DNA of 64,000 nucleotides from Nicoliella spurrieriana (GCF_023380205.1 NZ_CP093360.1:124001-188000), one strand, 5' to 3'; shown: positions 44,345-53,011, counted from the first letter of the stretch. Program-made: numbers and translations. Notes: generated by a model from the sequence alone, not told the origin.

Positions 44345-44420
44345 TGCTCCTATACTAAATAATGGCACAGCAAAGCCTACGGTTTTGTGAGATAATATTA
44401 TTTAAGATGGGAGTTTTTAA
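44345..44420 (+). mobile_element. solo IS3-family end
   Basis: Starts TGCTCCTATACTAAATAATG and is nearly identical for 75 nt to the start of the element at 46150 and the (reversed) end at 51813, then diverges before any transposase codons. A scar of an IS insertion or deletion. Confidence 0.7.
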
Positions 44421-44489
44421 TTTACATAATATATTTGACACTCTCATTATTATTTAATATAACTAGCTTTTAAATTAATTATAAAGTAG

Positions 44490-45140
44490 TTAATTATTAT
44501 TAAGAAAATTATACCTATTGTTTTACTAATATTTATACTATCAATATTTAGTATATCTGTTGATAATTTGGTAGTAAAGGGGGATTCTACTGATAATAAT
44601 GAATATTTAAGTACAACAAATAATTCTATAAATATCAATGGAAAACTTTTAGCAAAGATGAAATTGATAAATCTCTTCAAAATACTGTTCAATTAGTTCA
44701 AGATAATCAAATGAATGATGATTTATCTTATAGATTCGCTCCAGCAGCAGGAGTTTTTTTAATTCCTGGAATCGGTGAAGTTGTAATTGCTGGTGGTGTA
44801 ATTACGCTAGCTAGTGTTGGAACGATTATTGCAGGAAATTGGTTATATGATAAAATAGTATCATATATATCATCACATAGTACTCCTAAAGAGAGCATAT
44901 CTACATACTATTCTAAAAAGTATGATATTCCTAAAAAGTTAATAGATAGTGATGGAAATGTGAAAATTGGTAGTTTTTCTCAAAAAATTAAAGGAAAAAC
45001 TGCTTATAAGGACCCAAAAAACTGGATATTCAATAGATAAGGATATGAGTAATCATGGTGGGAGAAAATGGAAACTAAAAGATAATGATGGTAAAAGAAA
45101 AGCTTCGCTTTCTGATGATGGTAAAATTTTATCTAATTAA
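44490..45140 (+). pseudogene. secreted toxin gene with two frameshifts
   Basis: Three frames join into one product of about 215 residues. Frame 1 (44490-44645): signal-like IIKKIIPIVLLIFILSIFSI then a polar segment. Lost A in an A run (44642-44645) shifts to frame 2: FSKDEIDKSLQNTVQLVQDN, the ORF 44711-45040 with a Gly-rich hydrophobic GVFLIPGIGEVVIAGGV, and YDIPKKLIDSDGN. One extra T at 45029-45030 hides the end: DKDMSNHGGRKWKLKDNDGK then RKASLSDDGKILSN. The last block resembles C-terminal toxin tips of polymorphic toxins. No ATG with a ribosome site remains. Assembly error in homopolymers is the main alternative. Confidence 0.65.
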
Positions 45141-45158
45141 TGTTTGGTAATTTATATT

Positions 45159-45395
45159 ATGAAAAAAATAAAATTTAAACAGTACGTATTTTATTATGAC
45201 CCTTCACTATCTGACTGCATTATGGATAATAACAGCATTACCTTAGTTAAAAGTAATAATGATGTTAGGGTTAATATTTCAATAAATAATAATATACTCA
45301 TATTCAGGCCAAGAAATGGCATTACGATCCAAAAAGTTAGAAATAAAGTGTATATGTTATTATCAAATGAAAATTATGGAGGAATTAATGAATAG
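45159..45395 (+). CDS. tandem small ORF A, immunity-like
   Basis: 78 residues: MKKIKFKQYVFYYDPSLSD, then VRVNISINNNILIFRPRNG, then VYMLLSNE. First of four adjacent ORFs sharing the layout K-I-x-(6)-F-x-Y...D...I-x-I...F-x-P...I-x-x-V...Y-x-L/I. Predicted mainly beta strands, soluble, no signal. Sits directly after the broken toxin gene, the usual place for immunity genes. Weak ribosome site. Function inferred from position only. Confidence 0.55.
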   Translation: MKKIKFKQYVFYYDPSLSDCIMDNNSITLVKSNNDVRVNISINNNILIFRPRNGITIQKVRNKVYMLLSNENYGGINE

Positions 45396-45624
45396 TATAA
45401 ATGTAGGTAAATATTCATTTTCGTATGATGAAAAAAAAATTCACCTAATGACAGATAACAAATGGACATTGTTATTTCTTGATGATGATTATTCTAATAT
45501 CCTTTTAAAAATTATTGTATCATCCAATAATGAGGTTAGTTTTATCCCGACAGAACATTTAGATTTACAGAACATTAAAATTGTTGCACAGTCAGATTTA
45601 AAATACAAAATAATCTCGTTGTAG
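45388..45624 (+). CDS. tandem small ORF B, immunity-like
   Basis: 78 residues, ATG after GGAGG located inside the end of ORF A (8-nt overlap), so coupled. SINVGKYSFSYDEKK, NILLKIIVSSNNEVSFIP, then YKIISL. Same pattern as A, C and D, with low identity, as expected for diversified immunity paralogs. Confidence 0.6.
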   Translation: MNSINVGKYSFSYDEKKIHLMTDNKWTLLFLDDDYSNILLKIIVSSNNEVSFIPTEHLDLQNIKIVAQSDLKYKIISL

Positions 45625-45642
45625 ATTATAGAGGTTTATAAA

Positions 45643-45861
45643 TTGAAAAAAATTAAAATAGAAAAAACAAATTTTGAATATAACGAGGATGATATGACTT
45701 GTTTTTTTGATAATGGTAATAAACGGGCAGCTTTTATCAGGGGTGATGAAATTCAATTAATTATTGATTTGGTTGATCATGAAGTTGTTTTTCACCCTGA
45801 TGTTAGGGTGAATATTTATGAAATTGATGATAATTCATATCGAATTGAATCGTTTTATTAA
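45643..45861 (+). CDS. tandem small ORF C, immunity-like
   Basis: 72 residues from TTG (GAGG upstream). KKIKIEKTNFEYNEDDMTCF, IQLIIDLVDHEVVFHPDVRV, IDDNSYRIESF. The F-H-P motif is shared with ORF D (IKFHPLWNV). Follows B by 18 nt. Confidence 0.6.
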   Translation: MKKIKIEKTNFEYNEDDMTCFFDNGNKRAAFIRGDEIQLIIDLVDHEVVFHPDVRVNIYEIDDNSYRIESFY

Positions 45862-45876
45862 AATTGGGGAATTAAT

Positions 45877-46134
45877 ATGCAAAAAATGTTTTTTAATAAT
45901 TACACATTTCTCTACGAAGACAGCCTGACGTATTTTTTAGATGAAAGATATCAGAATATTCTATTTGTCAAAAAGATTAATAATAATCATATTAAAAAAA
46001 ATAAAATAAATTTTTATGATGGTGCTAATATAATTATTCAGAAATGCGATAGTTATATTAAGTTTCATCCTCTATGGAATGTATGTATTGAACAAGTTGA
46101 TGATAAAACATATAAGTTATCAACTGATGATTAA
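45877..46134 (+). CDS. tandem small ORF D, immunity-like
   Basis: 85 residues, ATG after TTGGGGAA. MQKMFFNNYTFLYEDSLTYF, a longer middle with INNNHIKKNKINFYDG, then YIKFHPLWNVCIEQVDD and YKLSTDD. Last member of the array; an IS-like end follows 15 nt after the stop. Confidence 0.6.
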   Translation: MQKMFFNNYTFLYEDSLTYFLDERYQNILFVKKINNNHIKKNKINFYDGANIIIQKCDSYIKFHPLWNVCIEQVDDKTYKLSTDD

Positions 46135-46149
46135 TTATTATAATGAAAA

Positions 46150-46355
46150 TGCTCCTATACTAAATAATGGAACAGCAAAGCCTACGGTTTTGTGAGATAA
46201 TGTTATTTAAGATGGGAGTTTTTATTTTGTCTAATTATTCAAAAGAATTTATAGATTTAATTATTTCACTATTAAAGAAGGGCCACATTACTAAATCTTT
46301 AGCTAAATACTATGATGTTTCAGCTAAAATTATTAGTAGTTTGTTGAGACAGATT
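46150..46355 (+). mobile_element. IS3-family 5' fragment (orfA start only)
   Basis: Begins TGCTCCTATACTAAATAATG like the copies at 44345 and 51813. The transposase reads LSNYSKEFIDLIISLL, with helix-turn-helix residues KSLAKYYDVSAKII, then stops matching near LLRQ. Downstream sequence belongs to another gene on the opposite strand, so the element is truncated. Confidence 0.7.
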
Positions 46356-46526
46356 TCCATTATCATAATTAATCGGATGACCCTTGCTATTTAGATAACT
46401 GAGGTCGAAATTAATATCTTTGTTGGAATGTTTTATATCTTTGTTATGCTTAGCATGTCTATACATAGCACACCATGGTTTACCATTTTGAAGGTCAACT
46501 GTGTCTGTAGCTCCGAGTGGTTTCAT
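46350..46526 (-). pseudogene. plasmid mobilisation-like protein, N-terminal fragment
   Basis: MKPLGATDTVDLQNGKPWC then HAKHNKDIKHSNKDINFDLS. The H-x-x-R/K...H-S-N-K-D-I-x-x-x-x...Y-L-N pattern is reminiscent of Mob/Pre relaxases of small plasmids. AAAGGAGAAG precedes ATG. The frame runs into the IS fragment, so only about 58 residues survive. Identification tentative. Confidence 0.4.
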
Positions 46527-46562
46527 ATTACTTCTCCTTTGTAATTAAATCCATTTAAAATA

Positions 46563-46660
46563 AGAAAGAGCGGAGCGCTGAGTTACGCGCAGAAAGAGCT
46601 AGCGCCTTAAGTATTTTTGCGCTTGCGCAAAAATACGGCGCTCTGCGAGGCAGAAAGAAC
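46563..46660. repeat. large inverted repeat, possible plasmid oriT or replication site
   Basis: GTATTTTTGCGC TT GCGCAAAAATAC forms a perfect 12-bp stem (46611-46636), flanked by outer arms rich in AGAGC/GCGCC and GGCGCTC. It is GC-rich in an AT-rich region and lies just upstream of the relaxase-like fragment, where plasmid transfer origins are found. Confidence 0.45.
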
Positions 46661-46734
46661 GTATGCATCTATGTTAGCAAATAGACATATTATGTATTAA
46701 TAATAAATCACTATAAATGATAATACGAATGAGA

Positions 46735-46990
46735 GACGGAGCTAACGCTCGTGATCTTTCGGATGAATACGGGCCCAACTATCAAACTATTATTCGCTGG
46801 TATAGTTAAGATGAAAGAGTTATCAATCCTAATGAGCGATACATCAAAAAATTACAAAAACAATTAATGGCTTTAAAACGTGAAAATGATATTTTAAAAT
46901 CAGCCGCGATAATTTTATTATTTATGGTTATCCACGAATTGCTGCTGTACTAGGTGGTATAGATGGAATTATACAAAACTTATGGCATTA
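46735..46990 (+). pseudogene. IS3-family transposase remnant
   Basis: ANARDLSDEYGPNYQTIIRW, a stop, then NERYIKKLQKQLMALKREND and ILKSAA: the zipper end of OrfA. It is followed by FIYGYPRIAAVLGG, an OrfB-like piece. Several stops and gaps. Confidence 0.6.
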
Positions 46991-47229
46991 ATATTATAAT
47001 TAGAAGAATAAGCCAAAGCAGTATTAATTAATTTTATTATATTAATGGGTATCAACATAACTTTTAGAAAATTTTTTACTTTAAATTGATAAATCAATAA
47101 ATAGAATTCGGGATATCTCACTGTTATCGTGCTAGAATGAATTTAATCACAAATTTTCGGGAAAACTATACAACAAAAAAGAAAAGAAACTTTATAACTA
47201 ATGATTAAGGTGTATCGTTACTAAGCTCT

Positions 47230-47490
47230 AATACACATGATTATAAACATGAAAAAAAAGAAAAAGAGAATTATTCATTTTTTGTAGAACAATTAAAGGC
47301 GAACGATAGACAGATTGAAGAACTACATAAATTACTAGATCAATCAAAACAACTACATCTCACTCAACAAAATGAATTACAAAAAGAAAAACAAAAGTTA
47401 AAGAAAATAATAAATATAGCATCAAGTCAAATAATGTTAGAGATAATGACAATTAAACAAAGTAGAAGGCATTTTTTTAAATTTTTTTGA
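47230..47490 (+). pseudogene. plasmid DUF536-type protein, C-terminal fragment
   Basis: YSFFVEQLKANDRQIEELHK then LLDQSKQLHLTQQNELQKEK: this matches the coiled-coil DUF536 tail of proteins next to rep genes on lactobacillar plasmids. The N-terminal helix-turn-helix part is missing. From here to the next gene (47491-47817) I see nothing but AT-rich sequence. Confidence 0.5.
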
Positions 47491-47817
47491 TAAACTTTAG
47501 TTTTATTATTAAGTCTAGAATAAAAGCCACTATAGGTATGATACTTAAGATTATTTTATAAAAGTATAGACATTTATATATTTTATCTGTATAATTAAAA
47601 ATTATATTTATTTGTGATAGTTGTCTATAATTTTTGAGATTATAAATATTATTATTGCAATTAATATTGAGGATAAATATATATTTAAATTTAATTTTAA
47701 AACTATTAGTACTGTAATTGCACTAATTATTCCCACTAATATGCTTTTCAATTGATTATTTTTTTCATATCATCTACCTCAATCTATAATAAATAATTTT
47801 TAAGGATGTTATATATT

Positions 47818-48483
47818 ATGCGATTAATTAATAAATTAAGTTTAATCACACTGTCTTTATCACTTTTAGGGGCTACATTGTCTCCTATTGTAGTTAGAGC
47901 TAATTCAGATTCTAATGTGAATTATGTTGAATCTAAATCTACAAATAATAATGATGGCATGTCTCCATCTATTAGTCAAGATTTAGATACTAGCGTTTTA
48001 AATAAATATATAAGTGTTGAAAATAACCAATTTGTTTTAAAATTACCTACTAATCTTAAAATTTCCAATGATTTAAAAAACAAAGCCTTATCTGAAATAT
48101 CTGTTACAAATAGTATAATTAAAAATCAAAATTTAAAAATTGATCCTAAAACGCTTATTGCTACTGATAACTTCACTGTTGATGATAATAATTCAAATGA
48201 TGATGATGGTATATCTTTTCGTTCTTATGGAAAAAATGGGGTAATAAAATATGGTTGGAATTATGCTAGGATTGGTTTTGATGCTGGACTAACTAAAGAT
48301 ATTGTTACGGCTGGTGTTTCTGGTGTTGCTGGATATCTTAGCTATATAGCTAGTGGCCCTGGAGCTGCTGCTGTTGTATCTGCGGTTTCTGCTGTTGTGG
48401 GTAACCATATTCATATCAAGAACGGTACTTATGTTGATTATAATGTTTTCACTCATAAAATTACTAGATATGGATGGCAATAA
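47818..48483 (+). CDS. secreted toxin/bacteriocin-like protein
   Basis: 221 residues from ATG at 47818 (AAGGATG upstream). Signal peptide LINKLSLITLSLSLLGATLS with cleavage near VRA-N. A polar Asn/Ser/Asp-rich region (to about 140) is followed by YGWNYARIGFDAGLTKDIV and a Gly/Ala-rich hydrophobic stretch GVSGVAGYLSYIASGPGAAA ending HIHIKNGTYVDY...RYGWQ. It has the same size and plan (signal, polar part, hydrophobic C-terminal region) as the broken toxin at 44490. It could insert into membranes. Family not recognised; no adjacent intact immunity gene. Confidence 0.6.
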   Translation: MRLINKLSLITLSLSLLGATLSPIVVRANSDSNVNYVESKSTNNNDGMSPSISQDLDTSVLNKYISVENNQFVLKLPTNLKISNDLKNKALSEISVTNSIIKNQNLKIDPKTLIATDNFTVDDNNSNDDDGISFRSYGKNGVIKYGWNYARIGFDAGLTKDIVTAGVSGVAGYLSYIASGPGAAAVVSAVSAVVGNHIHIKNGTYVDYNVFTHKITRYGWQ

Positions 48484-48587
48484 TATTATTTTCATTAACT
48501 GCATTCTTTTTTATAACCACAAAGCTAATTTGTAAATAAATATTAGGTAATTATCTAGCTTATGAGATTTTTTCATCTCATATGATC

Positions 48588-49994
48588 TGACCCCAATAAG
48601 TTGGACTAGTAATTTTTGCTAGGATATCAATCCCAAATATTGATTTGGTGATTAATATCCTAGTTTTGCTTTTATTCTATTATCATTGTAATCCTTAATC
48701 CATGATTTCATCGCATGGATTAAGGATTTTTTGGTATCATAATGCTTATTCATCATTTCAATTTTCATAATATGAAAGAATGATTCCATTTGAGCATTAT
48801 CTAAACACGTTCCCTTACGGGACATTGATTGAATAGCTCCATATTTCTTCAACGTTTGAACCCAAACATGACTCTGGTATTGAATGCCTTGATCACTATG
48901 CACAATCGGATGATCAAAAGTGTCTTGAATGTTATCTAAAGTTCGAATTAATGGCTTTAATGTTAATGCTACCGTTGGGTGGCTATTGATTCCATATGCA
49001 ATGATTTTATCAGAATATAAGTCCATCACTGGTGATAAATAAACCCGATGGTTTATATCTTCATTGCCATATCTAAATTCACTTACATCTGTTGTTATCT
49101 TTTCACCAAAATTGTTAGATGAAAAAACGCCATTTAAAACGTTATCAGCAATATGGCCTACTTGACCTCTGTAAGAATTATATTTACGTTTTCGCTTTCC
49201 AAATAACTGACACTGTAAGCTATATTTCTGCATAATTCTTTGAATTCTTTTATGGTTAACATGATTCCCATTGTTATTGAACAGGGCGGTTATTCTTCTA
49301 TATCCATAAGCCGGATGGGATTTAACTGCTTGTTTAACCTTATTATCAAGTTCATTGTTTCTTTTAGAAAGCGAAGCTTTCTTGTGGTAATAATAACTAC
49401 TTTTAGGAAATGAAATTGATGATAATATCTTAGAAAGTGCAACATTACTGAATTTCTGTATTAATAATTCAACACTTTCGTATCGATCATTATTCCTAAG
49501 TAACTTTTCGTATTCAAGTTTAATTGATAAGGTTAAATTTTGCTTTTTCAATATTTTGATTTGCTTTACAACACTATTTGTGAGAACATTCTTTTGATGG
49601 GACTTATGTTTATTCATTAAATATAGGCTTCCATTCTCTAATCTCCGTTGCCATGTGAAGATGCTTGACGGAGATGCAATATTAAAATGAAGTGCTGTTT
49701 CTGGATACGACTTTTGGTAGAGGTGCATCCATTTCAGCACTTTTAATTTATACATATAAGAATATTCTTGATCAAAATGTTTTGCAATAAGTCCTGATTT
49801 ACCAAAGTTTTTATAAGCAGTTACCCATGAATAAATTGTTGCTGATCCTTTGATATCATATTTACGGTTCAACGTAGTTGAGCCAATTCCAGAGAGATAC
49901 TCTAAAACCACTTTTAATTTCAATGCACTACTATATTTTGCCAAAATAAAGACCCCCATAGACTGAACATTTTTTGTCCAACCTATGGGGGTCT
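48588..49994 (-). mobile_element. IS3-family insertion sequence, near complete
   Basis: Ends are inverted: TGACCCCAATAAGTTGGAC at the left and, reversed, AGACCCCCATAGGTTGGAC at the right. One transposase gene fills it. GACCCCCATA...TATGGGGGTC at the right end makes a hairpin before the gene, as often seen to block outside transcription. No clear target duplication. Confidence 0.8.
48652..49959 (-). CDS. IS3-family transposase, single ORF
   Basis: 435 residues. N-terminal OrfA-like HTH (SALKLKVVLEYLSGIGSTTL), a second HTH, and the OrfB integrase core: Asp in KITTDVSEF, Asp in IVHSDQGIQY, Glu in AQMESFFHIMK. Most IS3 members make OrfAB by frameshifting; here both parts are in one frame. It ends KAKLGY and TAA, with SPNQY following in frame, so the last residues may have been lost by a TTA-to-TAA change. 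Probably still nearly intact. Confidence 0.8.
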   Translation of the reverse strand: MGVFILAKYSSALKLKVVLEYLSGIGSTTLNRKYDIKGSATIYSWVTAYKNFGKSGLIAKHFDQEYSYMYKLKVLKWMHLYQKSYPETALHFNIASPSSIFTWQRRLENGSLYLMNKHKSHQKNVLTNSVVKQIKILKKQNLTLSIKLEYEKLLRNNDRYESVELLIQKFSNVALSKILSSISFPKSSYYYHKKASLSKRNNELDNKVKQAVKSHPAYGYRRITALFNNNGNHVNHKRIQRIMQKYSLQCQLFGKRKRKYNSYRGQVGHIADNVLNGVFSSNNFGEKITTDVSEFRYGNEDINHRVYLSPVMDLYSDKIIAYGINSHPTVALTLKPLIRTLDNIQDTFDHPIVHSDQGIQYQSHVWVQTLKKYGAIQSMSRKGTCLDNAQMESFFHIMKIEMMNKHYDTKKSLIHAMKSWIKDYNDNRIKAKLGY

Positions 49995-50033
49995 CTTCAA
50001 CACTCGCTAGAGTGTCCTTTTTGTTTTGCCTTT

Positions 50034-50213
50034 TTAGAACTTATAGTTAGATATAATTCTGTTTGAAGGAATTGTAATATCACAATACCATGTTAAATAT
50101 AGTCTAGCATCAGTTGTAACGTCGCTGTTGTCTATATCAAAATGATCTATAATTACATTAGTGTTTGTTGAATCGGTTAAATAATTAGATTGAATAAGAC
50201 GCAAAGAATCCAT
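50034..50213 (-). CDS. short ORF, possible gene fragment
   Basis: 59 residues: MDSLRLIQSNYLTDSTNTNV then IIDHFDIDNSDVTTDARLYL then TWYCDITIPSN. No ribosome site; an in-frame stop lies just upstream. It looks like the C-terminal piece of a larger protein. Confidence 0.3.
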   Translation of the reverse strand: MDSLRLIQSNYLTDSTNTNVIIDHFDIDNSDVTTDARLYLTWYCDITIPSNRIISNYKF

Positions 50214-50298
50214 ATAAGAGGATGTCTAACTATATTGGTAGGAGTGGTTATATATGGTTAGATAAAGTTGAATGATCTGACAATCCTTTGGATGAATT

Positions 50299-50347
50299 TA
50301 AAGCCCACAGAATTGAACATTAGTGTTCTCTCCTCTGTGGGCTTTTT
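50299..50347. terminator. hairpin terminator
   Basis: AAAGCCCACAG...CTGTGGGCTTTTTT. Confidence 0.65.
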
Positions 50348-50441
50348 TATGATTAGTTGTGATGAAGTTCTTCTTTTATCAGGTGTGTTGTATTTGGTTA
50401 TAATCGTTTATTAAATAATTGGAATCAAAATTATTTAAACA

Positions 50442-50777
50442 TTATAAGTGAGCTTTTTTTCTTCTTAATGTATTTTTTGCTAGCGAGTATCCTTTTACAA
50501 AATTATAAATTTCTATTGCTCTGTTATTGAATAACATATTAATTAAATAAATTAGTTTTACAGGGTAGTGCTTAAATTTGTTACGAATTTTATAATCATT
50601 TAATGCTTGATTATATCCTAATTGGAAATCTTTACTTTGACGGCGAAACATGTTGTAGTTTACACTTTGGGGGATTCCGCCAGAAAAATTATAATTCTCA
50701 TAATTTTTCTTTGCAAAATCATAGTTTCCGTTTTCATAATTTTTTTTGACAAAGTCATGTAAATTCAGTAAATTCAT
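50442..50777 (-). CDS. small protein, paralog of the 43.7 kb ORF
   Basis: 111 residues, AAGGAGTTG before ATG. LHDFVKKNYENGNYDF, then FQLGYNQALNDYKIRNKFKH and NFVKGYSLAK. Aligns along its length with the 103-residue protein at 43736 (Q-A-x-N-D-x-K; F-x-x-Y-P; N-x-x-F-x-x-R-A-x-E; N-F-x-x-G-Y). It stands alone here. Role unknown; the link of the other copy to an exporter suggests an accessory or immunity factor. Confidence 0.6.
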   Translation of the reverse strand: MNLLNLHDFVKKNYENGNYDFAKKNYENYNFSGGIPQSVNYNMFRRQSKDFQLGYNQALNDYKIRNKFKHYPVKLIYLINMLFNNRAIEIYNFVKGYSLAKNTLRRKKAHL

Positions 50778-50812
50778 ACATACAACTCCTTAAGCAACAC
50801 ACATTTTAAAAA

Positions 50813-50888
50813 ATTACCCGTGCAGGATTCTAACCTATAATTCTGCTCTTATAAGCAGCGTCTTAAACAATTGACCAATGAGTATGGT
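50813..50888 (-). pseudogene. tRNA-like relic (TAT-type anticodon loop)
   Basis: On the minus strand: TACCATA, D-arm-like ACTCATTGGTCAATTG, CTGCTTATAAGAGCAG (anticodon arm with TTATAAG, one base short), then AGGTTAGAATCCT (T arm with A for C) and ACGGGTA. Acceptor pairing holds for only four of seven positions. Looks like a decayed, possibly phage- or plasmid-borne tRNA-Ile. Confidence 0.45.
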
Positions 50889-50998
50889 ACCATACTAGCA
50901 TAAAATAAAAATTAATAAAGAGGAAATATTGAAAATAAATCAACTTTATTTTTATTAATTTTAGCCAATCTGTTAAATAGAATCCCTTTTTTATAAAC

Positions 50999-51813
50999 TG
51001 CTCCTATGTAAAGCTATGGCACAAAAATAATTAAACTTTCATACTGATTCAATTCGGATTGTACCAATGAATATAGTTCGCTTTTTAACTACTAGATCTT
51101 CATAACTATTGAAACGGGTTAACTTTTGATTAAATTAGGCCGTTGGGCATACACGTACGTACCTGGTTTCTTAAATCGTCTGATCATTAATGAGTTAATA
51201 TTTAATTCATTCATCAATCGTTTTACTCTCCGCATCCAAATCTTGATTCAACAAGTTGCCATTAGGGCAACCCTTAAACGCGGTGCGCCATAAACTTTAT
51301 AGTTGTTTTGCCAAATTGCATTAATTTTAGGCTTAATTATTTCGTCTTGCTTGCGGAGACTACTTGCCTGATAATGCTTCCAGTTATAGTAGGTTCGCCT
51401 AGGCAACCCAATTGCTCTTAAAATGCTAGTAATGCGATAATCCTTCTTTTGGAGCTGTTCAATGAGCTTCAACCCTTTAACTCTGGTTATTTTTTGCCAA
51501 GAATTATAAAATATCATGTTTATCTTCAACTTGCGCTAATTTCTTTTTAAGGGCTCTAAATTCTGAATTCGTGACATTACCGTCTTCAGTTGAAATTACT
51601 TCTCGATCCTTGACCCACTTAGAGATAGAGGCTACAGTCATGCCATGTTCTCTTGAAAGTGAGATCATAGAACGATTTTCGTCATTATGCATCTTCACAA
51701 TGCTACCTTTGAATATCTTTTTGAATAATTGGACAAATTAAAAACTCCCATCTTAAATAATATTATCTCACAAAACCGTAGGCTTTGCTGTGCCATTATT
51801 TAGTATAGGAGCA
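50999..51813 (-). mobile_element. IS3-family element, decayed
   Basis: Both ends start TGCTCCTAT facing inward. OrfA (51504-51698 and upstream) carries NDENRSMISLSREHGMTVAS then ISKWVKDREVIS. It is broken from its TTG start by a frameshift. OrfB start (51248-51529) has QLQKKDYRITSILRAIGLPR then RTYYNWKHYQ, and further pieces reach RRFKKPGTYVYAQRPNL. The catalytic core is deleted. Confidence 0.75.
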
Positions 51814-51850
51814 TTTTGTGTTGGAATTTTATATTAAGGGGAGTTATTTA

Positions 51851-53011
51851 TTATTGTGTTTCCCCCTTTAGTAAATTTGTAATAATAATTGCAAAAAATA
51901 ATCCTAACGAAGCCATTAAACATACCCCTGCAAATCCAAATGAATCATAGATAATTCCACCAATTCCGGAACCAATTGTTAATCCCAAATACAAAAACGA
52001 ACTATTAAATGACATTAAAGTTGATCTATTTGATGGAACGACATTAACGATATACGAATTCAAAGACGTAACTCCAAAACCTTGAGCAAAAGCTAATAAA
52101 ATAAGTAAAATAATAATTCCCCAAATATTATTTTTAGAAATAATGAAACCTAAAATAAATACGATAGAAAAAATAGCATTTAAATTAATAGATCTTTTCT
52201 TACCTGTAATATTCATTACTTTTCCACCAAAAAAACTAGCAATAAAATTGGATAAACCATAAGCAATGAAAACATATCCTGTCATGGCAACGTTAAACTT
52301 AAAATTATTTTGAATATAAGTTCCTAAGAAAGTGTAAATTCCGTAAAATCCAATCATCCAACTTAAAGTAATCATTAATGCCGGGACAGCGTTTTTTGTT
52401 AAAAATACATTTTTGAATGAAGCTAAATAAGAAACTGATTTACTATTAATAATATTTTGTTTTGGAGCGAATAAAATAAACAAAAGGGCTACTAAGGTTA
52501 ATACTGCTGATCCCCAAAATGCCATATGCCAATTGCTTAGTTGCGCTAATAGGGTCCCTAATGGAACTCCAATTGCAATTGAAAGTGATAATCCCGACAT
52601 TACAATTCCCATAACTTGATTCAACTTTTTACCATTAAAGTTACTTCCAATAAATGCCCAAACATTAGGAACAAACAATGAAGCTCCAATTCCAGCAATT
52701 GTACGATATATATAAAACTCTATTAAGGTATGAGAAAATCCACATAGAAGAGACCCTACAAAAAATATTAAAATACCTATAATCAACAATGTTTTTTTAT
52801 TATATCTATCACCTAATGGACCAAATAATGGAGATCCAACTGCAAAAAAAATTGCATATATAGTGACTCCATAAGCAGAAAGCGCAATTGATGCATTAAA
52901 ACTTCGAGCAATTTCTGGAAGTATTGGTGAGATAATAAAAGAATCAGCTCCAGTTACAAATACTCCGAAAAATAATCCCAAAATAGTCAAAAATTTTTTC
53001 TTTTCTAACAT
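51851..53011 (-). CDS. MFS drug:H+ antiporter-type exporter (DHA1)
   Basis: 386 residues, 12 membrane segments. Motif A-like GSPLFGPLGDRYNKKTLL after helix 2, YRTIAGIGASLFVPN with the motif C-type region in helix 5 (GLSLSIAIGVPLGTLL). Exports small molecules or drugs with protons. GGGAGAA precedes ATG. Divergent from an HxlR regulator that may control it. Confidence 0.85.
   Translation of the reverse strand: MLEKKKFLTILGLFFGVFVTGADSFIISPILPEIARSFNASIALSAYGVTIYAIFFAVGSPLFGPLGDRYNKKTLLIIGILIFFVGSLLCGFSHTLIEFYIYRTIAGIGASLFVPNVWAFIGSNFNGKKLNQVMGIVMSGLSLSIAIGVPLGTLLAQLSNWHMAFWGSAVLTLVALLFILFAPKQNIINSKSVSYLASFKNVFLTKNAVPALMITLSWMIGFYGIYTFLGTYIQNNFKFNVAMTGYVFIAYGLSNFIASFFGGKVMNITGKKRSINLNAIFSIVFILGFIISKNNIWGIIILLILLAFAQGFGVTSLNSYIVNVVPSNRSTLMSFNSSFLYLGLTIGSGIGGIIYDSFGFAGVCLMASLGLFFAIIITNLLKGETQ

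Noticed and set aside
44450..44692. 80-codon minus-strand ORF
   Set aside because: Antisense to the signal-peptide part of the broken toxin; no ribosome site.
44490..45140. Programmed frameshifting as explanation of the toxin gene
   Set aside because: Both shifts sit in simple homopolymers without a slippery heptamer plus stimulatory structure, and the start codon is also missing, so mutation or sequencing error is simpler.
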